A stretch of 64,000 nt of DNA, from assembly GCA_029448655.1 (NCBI GenBank), contig JACCLO010000002.1, forward strand, positions 1,240,001-1,304,000. The letters are read 5' to 3'. The DNA is from Wolfiporia cocos (Eukaryota > Basidiomycota > Agaricomycetes > Polyporales > Phaeolaceae). Below the pieces are notes generated by a model that was not told where the DNA came from, did no database searches, and saw only the letters and a list, made by a program, of their open reading frames with translations. The position numbers and the translations under genes are program-made. Shown here one piece after another: positions 32,259 to 42,896 of the stretch. Every line of letters starts with the position of its first letter. Positions within the stretch are counted from its first letter, which is position 1.

Positions 32259-35200
32259 ATATGATGGTGAGTCTATGCGTGTGTAGTATGCACCGTTTGG
32301 GCTCTAACCACACGGCATTAGACGACTGACTCCATGCAAGCAAATGTTCGGGTACTAGATCGAATTGAATTGGTGTGTCTACACATCCCGTGTTTTGGTG
32401 GTTCAGTAAAACAAGATGCGCTGTGGATGAAAGAGAAGATGCTTTAGCGAGAGAAGATTAGAATGTCCCACGTCCGTAAACGCAGTCATTCCAAGGCAGT
32501 GCAGCGCGCATGTAGCGTTTGGGGTCCATTGGCACGAGCGGCTGTGGCGCTTCATTAATCATTGGCGTCGCCGCTTACTCAGTTACCTGACCATCGGTCT
32601 GCACGTGAGGATGCAGATGGCCTGTCAGTACATGCCTATCTAGTGATTACATACTGAGAAAAGGTTAAGGAATGCCATGGGCCCATATCAAATACACGAT
32701 GTATGATGGGAGCGATAAATATCAATGTTGTTTTAAAAAATCGTATTTTTGCTTAATCTCAGCAACCAATGGGCTTACAACACTGAAATTTGATAGGGTT
32801 ATAGAATGAGCTGTTTTCTACCAGGCTTTCCAAGCTTTCAGTTTTTGCATAAGGAGTACGAGCTCTACAGATACGGATTTCGTCGGCACAAATTGGTCAC
32901 TTATTACCAGAGTTGCTCGGATCACGTCGGCAGATTCAAAGTCTACGTCGGGCACTGCCAGCCATATTGCAAGTGCTGCGGCTCGAGATCTAGACGTAGT
33001 GGAGAGCGAATGTATCGGGCTCTCCGATTCATATAGGCCTATGTGCAGCATATCTACGACTTACTTACAGTACATTCACAGGTTGTATACAGTATACTGT
33101 AGTGTCACGACCTTAGGCGTCGTCCCCTGTCCCCGAGGGTCTGTCGCCGTCGCCTATTTGTCCCCCTGTCCCCAGGGTCTCGTAAGCTGCGACTTCAACA
33201 CTTACTAATTATGGGAGATCCATCGAGGGCTGAAGCGCTGAAGTTTGAATCATTGGCAGTCAGCGTGAAAATGCTCATTGAAATGCTCACCAGGCACCCT
33301 GTGCAACATAGAGTATTACCCTGCACTCGAACAACCGGTCGCCTATCAGCATGTCGTCAGTGTCCCCTGTCTCCCGGCCCCGCCCCCCACTGTCGCCTAA
33401 GTTCCCCCTTCTCACGATCACGTGCATCACCTGTCGCTCGTCATCTCAGGCAATGGCCCCTCCATCTCTTGGCAAGTCTATAAAGGCCACTCAGGATATG
33501 GCACTTGCGTTCAACAAAGATCACATACCAGAATGAAGGTGTTGAATTGCCTGGATATATCCTGCGCGAGCTGTCCAACAGTCATCGGAGGGATGTGTCC
33601 TTTACCCACTAGATCAATCCTGTGCTTATATCTGCGCGAGCCCACTGGGACGACTAAGGTCGTGACACCACAGTATGCAAGGAAAACGCAACAGCGGAAA
33701 GACTTATAACGTGGTAGGCACGATCCCGTGAAGGTACACTGAGACGCATTGTGAAAACAGGATTGGTTGTCGCAGAGCAATATAGAGTAGATAGAATAGG
33801 AACAGCTAGCAGGATATCAAGGACGCTGGGTGTTGCCGTGCAATGGACTGACAGGCGGCAGGCTTTGAACAGTGCTTGAATCCTCTCGTGCAGGTGGCTG
33901 AAATTGTCGCACTTCTCTATGCCCAAGTTGGCAACACTGTCGTACAAAGAGACGCATTGAGAGGCAGGGAAATCGGCTGCGTGGAAATGATGTATTTGTG
34001 GGTGTGAACAAAATTCCACACGTTGGTTTGTATCTCTAGTCGATATTTCTCGACAAGAGATGTCACGGCATCAACTTGAACACTCCTATAACCATAGTTC
34101 CTCTACAAACCACATTCTCCTAATTATGAGTATGTAGAATGATTCAAGAGATGCTGTTACACGATTTTGGGGTTTTTTTTTCTGGTTTTTCGAATGGGCA
34201 CTGAAAGAGCTAGGACAGTGTTGTAAAACGAGGTTTTGCAACCCCCCTCATCTGATAGCTCAAGACAGTGTCGCGCTTCGAGCGGCACCCTGCGGATCTC
34301 ACCGTGGAATAGAAGCGCTCAGCAAGCTCTCAGATCTCAGGCCTCAGTTCGAGCTGATTCCGGAGAAGATGCGGGGAATGAATGTACATGCGTCTTTTAG
34401 GACACAAATCATCTTCCATGACAGAAGCTGTGCATTTCTCCGGGAGCCAACGTCTGCAGCTATATGCACGTGTCTCGATGGGCCTATCTGTTATCTTCCG
34501 AACATACGCTAGCATGTGGACGTCAACTTCATCGAGTTAGTCGATGCCAAGTTACTCCATCGGCGTTACTATAGCTTATTCACAGCTGCCAGCTGTCGGA
34601 CTCTTGAGGGTATAGCACTTCGGTGACTTCCATTGGCTTCGCCGCATACGGCGATCGCCTCAGAAAGCTTCGACCACTGTAAGGCACCGGTACCCGGCGA
34701 AATGCAGACCTGTGGGTTATCAGGGTTAGCCACATCTAGTCCATACCACCCGTAGCGTACTTCAGTGTTTTCCGCATCGTTTGTTGTACTTTGGCTCTGA
34801 TCTCACTAAAGATTTATCGGACCTAATGACACTCGACTGTCAGTCTTAGACTCAACCCTTACAACCCTAGGGCCTGAATTCAACCCACTACCTACCGCTA
34901 CTGATACGCAGAGCAAGACAGCAGGCATTATTCATTTATCAAATCATAGTTAATTCGTCCTCCCAATTACTGGTACTACCCAGGAATATAGCTTCAGCAT
35001 GTTCGCTATCTGCAGGATTCATAAATTTTGTCATTCATAGTGTGGCTCAACTTGAAGCTTGAAGGTTCCAGCCTGTAGTCAGCCTTCGCGCTCCCTGCCT
35101 TGATGTGTTCTCTGTGTCCACGGTGAGTCGGATAAGCTATCCAGCAGCTTCCTTTGCTGTTCCTTTACGGAGAAGGTGTTTCAGCTGTTAATAGCCAATT

Positions 35201-35956
35201 ACATCCTTGGAGATGCTTGGATCCTGCGAAGGCTGATATACGCTCATACCTATGCAATATTCATGGGCTGAAGTTGAATATGGAATCATGCAATGGGGTT
35301 TTGTCACCGTATCCCTGCTCTCACACAAGGACAATGTTTCCAAGTAATACTACTTGAGCTCAACCATTGTTCAAAGAGAATTCATTTCAGCGATCTGACC
35401 AGAATAACTTTGTTGATGTTCCCTCATTATTCCATACATGAAACACGTGGATCGGTGATTTCCCATTTCATGGACGTTCTCTTATCAGGAAAATGCCGTG
35501 CGTATTTTCTTGTTGGCAAATATGGCCTAATCTGACTCTCCAAAAAAACACATTCTTCAACTTCACTTTGCAGACGATCCGACGAAGTCTGGTCTATTTC
35601 GATGAACTCCCAAAAGGACGGCATACACTAGACGTTGGTAAAAGTGCCCTACCCATCATGCCTTTTACCATTATGGAGATTTCAGGCACTCCAGGAGGAA
35701 ACTTCCAGCAGTCAAGTCTTAGGATGGGATGTTCTGTGGTCCTCACGAAGCACAGAACGTCAACAGCTCCGCAGAAACCGTGCTACATGGGGGTAATATA
35801 TCTCCTCGGGAACTGTTCACTTGCGGCAACACTGTCCCTTATGTCATACGCCCAAGCACGACTTCCTTGAGGCGATAAGGCCAAGTTATAACTACCACTG
35901 GATTGCTTCGATGCTACCAAGTACAAGCTTGATTCACTCGCACTCCGCTTAACACA
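32259..35956. other. Gene-poor stretch between the two hydrolase copies
   Basis: No intact gene supported. A C-rich patch lies at 33121-33180. At 35560-35690 a frame reads RRSLVYFDELPKGRHTL and resembles the strand pattern of fungal jelly-roll ectodomains, but no start, signal peptide or matching exons can be joined to it, so it may be a fragment. A TATAAA at 33479 precedes a 58-codon Cys-containing frame (ATG 33533) that I do not trust. Confidence 0.45.
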
Positions 35957-37773
35957 ATGCAGCCCGAAACCACAGCAATGGAGAGGGTGGCAGCCATCCA
36001 ACGACATCTGATGTCACGCCCGGCAGCTGCAGACCTGGACGATGAAGTATGCTCAGCTGCTCACAATGCTTGCGATGTTGAGTTGCTGACTGAGCTGTGA
36101 TCATAAGACTTTGGTGTCATTTAGTACAGATGGGTGTCTACAGATCTACACTCTTAACCGAACGGACAAGTTGAACGCCATGAACGCAACAATGTTTCGA
36201 GTGCTACGAAGCAAGATAGAGGCAATTGACTTATTATTTACACATACTAAGGCACTCACATTAGTCCAAGGAATGGATAGTACTCGGTACTCCCTGTGTA
36301 ATTGTAGGGGCCGGGAATGGCCGCGCGTTCTGTGCCGGAGGAGACATTGAGCGTGAGCACACATTGACCTCGCGTGACGAAGACACTTACAATCACAGTC
36401 TGCATTGTCAATATCTCGCAGCCGGAAACACGGTACAAAATCGTTCACTTCTTTCACAAACAGTATATTATTTCTATACAGGGCCTATGGGATGGATGCT
36501 GACGTCCTTGACCCTAGATATGAACTGGATTACATATTGACCAACATGCCCTTGCCCTACATAGCTATAATGGATGGGGCCACCAGTACGTTTAACCCAT
36601 CCACTATTATGTCGACACTCACCGGACTATCACAGTGGGGGCCGGTGCTGGTCTGACAGCAGGCGCTGCCTTCCGCATCGCCACTGAACACACCGTATTT
36701 GCGATGCCTGAGGTGCAGATTGGGTATTGTCCCGATGTTGGATGCAGCCACTTCCTCACAAGAGCGGACGGAGAAATCGGTACATACCTTGCTTTAACGT
36801 CAGAGAGTCTGCGTGGTCAAGCGGTCTAGTGCGTATGTGCCCGATTATTCAGCCCTTCTACTGACATATTGATGAATTAGTGAGCATGGTTTTGCAACGC
36901 ACTATATCCTCTCCGAAAACATCCCAAATGTACTCCAGCAAGTTGCAGCATTGATTAATCCAACGACGCAGCAAATCGACACTGTGTTGAGAGAGCACAG
37001 TGCCGAATTGACATCGCAGGGGCTCAGGAGCCATCTGAGCGGTGGCATCCGTGCTGCCCTCGACTCTGCGTTCCGACACCACTCCGTAGAACAGATTGTG
37101 GAGGAGCTTACTCAGTATGCCAAACACAATGCCAACCAAGATGTATGCAGGTGGGCTGCGCGTACGCTCAAAACACTGTCAACGGGCAGCCCCACCAGTC
37201 TCAAAGTCTCGCTTGCCTTGCTTAGAAGAGGCAAGAACCTGCCGCTTCTCGATGCCCTGCAAATGGAACTGAATATGACAACGGCTTACTGCGTAAGTCG
37301 TTTTCAATTAGATAGATGAAGTCTCGTTACTTATGTAATCTCTGCAGAACGGCTCGGGTCCCGACATATTTGTCGGCAGTAATGCTATGCTCGATGGACA
37401 GCTCGGACAGCGCCTACCGTGGTATCCTGACACACTCGAGAAAGTGTCAGACACGTACATTCAGGAAAACTTCTTTTCCAAGTATTCGCCAGACAAGGGC
37501 ACCGCGCCGCGAATCGATGTCCCCGGCTATCTGGTCACTAACACGTTGGCAAACCCGATGCGCTTTGCGTTACCTTCGGAGGAAGAGATTAGACAGGTGG
37601 TGGAGGGCAACCATCCGAGCGGCCATGGTCCTGCGCACACACTAGAGGACCTCATCATGAGGGTGGATGCCTTGACACAGCGCAAAACTGGAACGCGGCA
37701 GAAAGTTATCGATGTCGTTTCTCGAAGATGTGCAGTGGATCAGGAGAGTGCACACCTCCAGTGGATGGATTAA
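35957..37773 (+). CDS. 3-hydroxyisobutyryl-CoA hydrolase-type enzyme, copy 2
   Basis: Exons 35957-36046, 36108-36221, 36271-36352, 36399-36462, 36518-36585, 36636-36828, 36881-37292 and 37348-37773 give 482 residues. Marks match copy 1: GCLQIYTLNRTDKLNA, GNGRAFCAGGDIE, IMDGATMGAGAGL, and MPEVQIGYCPDVG with the catalytic Glu and Asp. Exons 1 and 3 to 8 have the same lengths as in copy 1 (90, 82, 64, 68, 193, 412, 426 bp), which supports both models and shows tandem duplication. The intron after exon 2 begins GC (36222) instead of GT, and its acceptor is AAG as in copy 1. Substrate as for copy 1; divergence between the copies may mean different acyl-CoA preference. Confidence 0.85.
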
Positions 37774-38451
37774 AGCCAGGTTAGTCACTTCACACGTTTA
37801 TTATTAGCAGTTGCCCATGCGATAGGTATTGCCGGTCAGCTATATCATCGATATTCGCGACGTTCAAGTTTCACTGCTCGCGAGCGAAGCGAAGGAAGGA
37901 GGTTCTGGGATAGTGAGCCGTCCAGAGACGTCACTCACCGGATGCGCTCACGGAGCGAAATCGGATTCTTTGCTATGTGTGGCTATCAAAGAAGAGAGAA
38001 GAAAGGAGGAAATATTATCCACGGTTTCAACATCGGGAGTGAGCAAAGCCTGTAGACCTACAAGTGTCACCCGGGAGACACCTATACATTTCAACGCAAT
38101 ACTTTCTGTTCGCATGTAATGCATCACGGCCACCAAATACGTACTTGGGCCAACATCAATTTGTGTCGACCTGGGTGCGCGGACAATGGCCCCATATAGG
38201 GCTCCCCTGAGAATGCAAAAAAGGGTTAATTATGATAGGCACCAGCATAGAAGCTGCTGCTACTCCAGTCTGCTGCATCATCTTCTATAGAATCCCTACC
38301 TGAGCTTCAATTGCATTGACTACTTGCATTGACTAATACGAAGAACACTCGTCAGCGATAACCCCTCCTGGCCACGGCATAGGTACACATAAAGTCCAAT
38401 GGATCTTTCGACACGTAGTCACAGATCTCTCCGGCCAACACCTTTGCAGTC
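37774..38451. other. Intergenic stretch, no gene seen
   Basis: 3' flank of copy 2 and upstream region of the next gene; only short unsupported frames. Confidence 0.5.
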
Positions 38452-39365
38452 ATGGCGCATCTAGCTACCACCGACTTTCTCGAGCAGCTGAAGGCTATAT
38501 ACCTAGCTAGCCGTACAAACCAACCTGACGAAGAGCCTGAGACCATCCAGAAGTGGTACACAGTTGCAGCTGTGGCATTCGCAGCGAGCGGAGCTACTGA
38601 TGCCGTGCCCGTGGTGTTCAACTACGCATTGGACGAGCTAAGACATACGCATGACGGCGAGAAGCTGCACGCACACGAGTACGCGTTGGCAAGCAAGATG
38701 AGAGATGCATTGCTGATGGCATGTCTCATCTATGGGTTACCGAGGGTGCGTCGTGTCCGAGTTTCTATGCAAGATTATCTAGTCAATTATTTCCCAGGCC
38801 ATTGAGAGTCTCGTGGCTCTTCACGGCGTTACGCCTGAGGAGCTTCGCAGCGTAGCAATCATCCGGTCAGTGTTCGAGAAGAGAGACACAAGGCGTCACT
38901 GAGATCGTAAAACCTTGCGTAGAGACAGGACCGCGGACATAGCAGAGCTAGAGCGAATTGGCGACCAGAATTTTCGAGCACTGTACGGCAGCAGCGCGGG
39001 TTCCGTGCAAGAATTGATGGCATCCGCATACCCAGACCTAGGTGAGATCAGCCCAGAGGAATACGTCCGAGACTTAGCGCTTCACGTTGTCAGCCTGGTT
39101 CTGTGCCACGGTAGCGTACGGGATTGCGTACAATACAGACGTGCTACTGCCCGTCGAGCGTTCGTATGCCATCGTCGCGGCACTCATTGCTACCGATGCG
39201 CCGCGGCAGACGCGCTGGCACATGTCAAATGCGCGCAACGTCGGAGCGCCGCTGGAAGAGATAAAGGCTGTACGAGAAATCGCGATGAAAGTTGCTGAGA
39301 GAGCGGGCGTCGATCGGAAGGAGGATGTACCGGAGGTCGAGAGAGCCCATCTGGCCAATCTATGA
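38452..39365 (+). CDS. Carboxymuconolactone decarboxylase/AhpD-like protein
   Basis: Exons 38452-38745, 38798-38865, 38923-39041 and 39094-39365 give 250 residues. Two helical halves typical of the CMD fold are visible: KMRDALLMACLIYGLPRAIES in the first and VERSYAIVAALIATDAPRQ plus HMSNARNVGAPLEEIKAVR in the second. The CxxC peroxidase pair of true AhpD is absent, so peroxidase activity is unlikely. Fungal proteins of this type are uncharacterised; a role in metabolism of small lactones or in stress is only a guess. It sits between intact and decayed HIBCH-type genes without obvious functional link. Confidence 0.75.
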
Positions 39366-40179
39366 CATAGCAATCCCGATGTTGTAAGTGCGTCATTCCA
39401 GATGGCTCGCTGTTTATACCACCCGACAATATAAACAGACGGGTGACAGCCATCGCAGCAGTTCCTAGCTTAAGCTCGACAGTTCCAGCGGTTGAGGCGA
39501 AAACTGATTTTGACGCCTGCTGAGTTCTCTCGACTTCGATCGTACTAGATTTGAAGCTCCGCGGTGGCTGAGCATCATCCGCCAAGCATGCACGCGTAGT
39601 AACACAGGGCGACAAGTAACACAGGGACCAGCATAGCATCCGAGTTCAGTCAGCATCAGCGCCAGAGACACGGGTGGTGGAAAGTAGTGTCATGGGAGAT
39701 GTTTAGACGTACTAAGGCCGGCACCCCCGAGGTGATCCCTGATGTATCGGATTGGTGAGCAGGTCCTGTTCATGCCAGTATCAAGCCACTATCTCATCGT
39801 TACACCCGAGGGTGTATATAAGATATACGCTGATGCTTCTGGTCTCGTTAGACTAATCGTTCTTCAGCGTTTTTTCTCATCATTTTGGATGTACTAGTGG
39901 CGTCAGACAATCGCCCCAGAACCCCCGTGGTCGCAAGGCATTCATTCGGGGATTATTAAGCAATAATAGATATGGAGCCTTTTGACTCGGTGCCAGTCCT
40001 CTCTTACTCTATTTGAGTCGGTATTGAAGAATAAACGGGGGATACTCATCAATCCCTTGGCCATGGAACAAGTGCACGCGCGCCGAGCTTGGGAATTGCG
40101 CGATATTTCGGCATTGTCTCTGTGCCGTGATCTAGGTTAGTGGGTTATGAGATATCTGTTCAGCTTGAACTAGTGCCAT
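39366..40179. other. Intergenic stretch, no gene seen
   Basis: No supported frame; short unsupported ORFs on the minus strand only. Confidence 0.5.
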
Positions 40180-40409
40180 ATGGTACCGCCTCTGGATGAC
40201 ATGCTTGAAACTATAATCAACAGGTTTATATGTATGGTCTTTGGTCGCACTCCATCTTGAACTACAGTCAATATGCAGAAGCGCGGAGACTTGTACATTT
40301 GTGTGGAGCAATTGCCCAAGTCCGAATGTCTAGACGTCTGAGTCTCATAACCTTCGGGCTCATACCGGCGTATTTGGAGAGAAACAACATCCGTCGTAGA
40401 ATTCTCTGA
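40180..40409 (+). other. Possible small gene or gene fragment
   Basis: ATG at 40180 followed by 40180-40223 and 40268-40409 across a 44-nt GT-AG gap would encode about 61 residues (VPPLDDMLETIINS, then a helical YAEARRLVHLCGAIAQVRM). The start has an F-box-like flavour but too little remains to decide. It could be the broken N-terminus of a larger gene. Confidence 0.25.
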
Positions 40410-40613
40410 TACGAGGGGACTGCCGTTGCAGCTTTGGGCGTGCCTGCAATTATTATGGTCAACAATGAATGAGTCCGCGTCATAGGACTTTCCCCTGCAG
40501 ATCGCATTCTCTGCAAGTCTCCATTTTCTCATTGTCACTGAAAGTCTTACTACTTGAGTTATACATGCAGCATTGCGCAACTCCTGCTTCTTCAATTGAC
40601 GCTCACGCCACTG

Positions 40614-40859
40614 TCATTGAAGAGGAATGGATCAGGAAGTACTCGCCCAGGTTAGAGAAGCGCATTCCAATATCCCCAGCTATCTCTCTGGTGCCGTATC
40701 TTTGAGCATCACTTACCTCAGAGACTGGGACCAGAAAAGCTACAAATGAATTCATTCTGCAAGATATACATGGCACCCAGGGTGATCGTAGCAGAGTTGA
40801 AAGACGGCAAGGCGGAGAAGATTGTTGCAATACTGTCGCGGAAGTTCATAATCGAGTGA
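40614..40859 (+). pseudogene. 3' remnant of a fourth HIBCH-type gene
   Basis: VIEEEWIRKYSPRLEKR matches the IQEEFFHKYSPERG segment of copy 1, and KDGKAEKIVAILSRKF before a TGA at 40857-40859 matches the C-terminal KAGVEEKIFDVVSRKC. Everything upstream in the family is missing or unrecognisable. Confidence 0.55.
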
Positions 40860-41253
40860 GACAACGAGTCGTATTCTAGAATTGATACGTACACGTGAAA
40901 TACACTAAGATCTGAGCGAGTTACACGGCTGAAAGGCGATCAATATTACTGAAGTGGCGCGTCTGTGTGGCACACGCGGATGCCGTAGCATTGTGGCTCG
41001 GCTTGCTGGCGGCCATACGCGAGACAAGCGTTGCGCCGATGGATGCGAGCGTTGTTCACATGCCTGACCAAAGGATGCCCCACCGAATCCTTGCTGACGA
41101 GGCCGCTCTCTGGCCGGACCTGCGAACGCCACCGATGGCCAATCGCGGGGCACGCGCCATGTATCAATCGACGGTCTTGGACCAGACGACATCATAACTC
41201 AGTCACCTTCCTCTCATGCTGCCGTCAGCTTTCCTTATCGTGTAGCTCTCAGC

Positions 41254-42349
41254 ATGTCGACCTCGGCCGCACAGTCTTCGCCAGATGAGCAACACCCTAC
41301 GTTGTACTTTGAAGACGGAAATGTCGTCCTTTCTGCCCTGTCCCAGGAGGACGGCTCCCGCCAGTATTTTCGCGCGCACAAGTCGATACTGAGCAAGCAT
41401 TCGCATGTGCTTGCCGACATGTTCGTCCTCCCGCCCTTGATGGTCCGCAGCGGGTCGCAAAATGTGCCTCAGGAGACCTGCGATGGCGTCGTGCATGTGC
41501 AGATGCCGGATTCAGCAGAGGACCTGGCCAGCTTTCTCGAAGTGCTGTATGATCCTCTGTAAGCGGCGTGCCGAGCTTCTCTCCACTCGTATCGACATGC
41601 ATCCCAGGGGCACAGCGTACAAGCGGTTCAACCCCAACACGCCGGTGCTCGTCGAGGGCACGCTGAAGCTCGCCACAAAATACGAATGCGACGCGCTGCG
41701 CACGCGCATCGTCGAGAACCTCGAGGCGGACTGGCCGCAGACGCTCGCGCAGTGGGACGCGCGCCGCGCGGAGGGCATCCTCGCGCGGTCCGAGCACGCG
41801 CAGCAGTTCACGGGCAAGGTGAACGGCCTCTACCTCGACGACCGCCTCCCCGAGCCCGCGTCCGCGATCCGGATCGCGTCCGACTACGGCATCCCGAGCA
41901 TCCTCCCCGCGGCGTTCTACCAGCTCGCGCTCCTCAGCACCGACGCGGACTGGGACGAGTACCGCGCGAACCCCGGCAAGCACCTCCGCTTCGGCGCCCG
42001 CACCGCGCGCTGGCGCCTCCTCGACAAGCGCGACCTCCTCCGCCTCGTCCACGGGCAGCGCCTCCTTGCCGCGTACACGCGCGACATCGGCACGTATGTG
42101 TTTGGCAGGCGCTGTCAGCGCGCCGTGAAGAGCTGCGCAAAGGCGCGTACCGAGTGCTGGAAGTACTTCCAGGAGAACGCGCCCATCTCCATGGACGACC
42201 CCCTTGACATCCTGTACGACTGCTCGCGGCTCGAGACGCTCCTCCCCGACGTGCCCTGCGCAGCGTGTGTCGCAGATATTGCGACGATAGCAGAGAAGAA
42301 ACGGAGGGAGCTATGGAGGAGTTTGCCTGCCTTCTTCAACCTGCAATGA
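41254..42349 (+). CDS. BTB/POZ domain protein (short type)
   Basis: Exons 41254-41558 and 41608-42349 give 348 residues. The BTB domain occupies about 15-140: DGNVVLSA, YFRAHKSILSKHSHVLADMF, VHVQMPDSAEDLASFLEVLYDP, then after the intron VEGTLKLATKYECDALRTRIV. A helical C-terminal half (ASDYGIPSILPAAFYQLAL, then a Cys pair in PCAACVADI) follows, as in many Agaricomycete BTB proteins possibly involved in transcription or ubiquitin adaptor roles. The second exon is very GC-rich, with almost every third position G or C between about 41640 and 42200, unlike the flanks. Confidence 0.85.
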
Positions 42350-42896
42350 CCCCCGTCACACCATTTCACATCTTCCGGGTATGCTTCCATCTATTGCAGC
42401 TGTGCTTCTATCTGTACTTGTATGCTTCCGCTCTGACTGAACCATACCAATTTCGTTGTAGTCTATGTAACAACACATTCATGTACTAGTACGGACTTTC
42501 ACCGTGAGGCTCCATCAGGGCACATCGTCCCTTCTCCCACACGCGTAAGCATTGCTCATGAAGCGGTGGCATTGCAGTATCTATTACTCTAGCAATATGA
42601 TACCGGTTGAGTAAGAGCATGTACATCGTAGTGATAGCAGTACAAGGCTAAAAGTACACAGTGATGCGGAGAAATGCCGGCGCAAACGCTGCCGTCCCAT
42701 GCCAGATAGTAGTTTTAACTTATGCAAGTGATGCAGCTTAGTATACAGCATTGTGATATCGTAGCCGCTCCGCTTTTAGATGATGCACGCGGACACGGGG
42801 GCGTTACGAGGGAGCGGGGAAGACATGGTGCATGCGTGCATGGGAAATGAGGGTGCGAATGAAAGGATGCATTGTGATTGAAGGGGGGGGCACCAG
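42350..42896. other. Spacer between converging genes
   Basis: 547 bp of 3' flank; no gene or repeat recognised. Confidence 0.5.

Noticed and set aside
41297..42052. 251-codon minus-strand frame opposite the BTB gene
   Set aside because: It arises from the GC-rich third positions of the BTB exon; the plus strand has the BTB domain and a proper intron.
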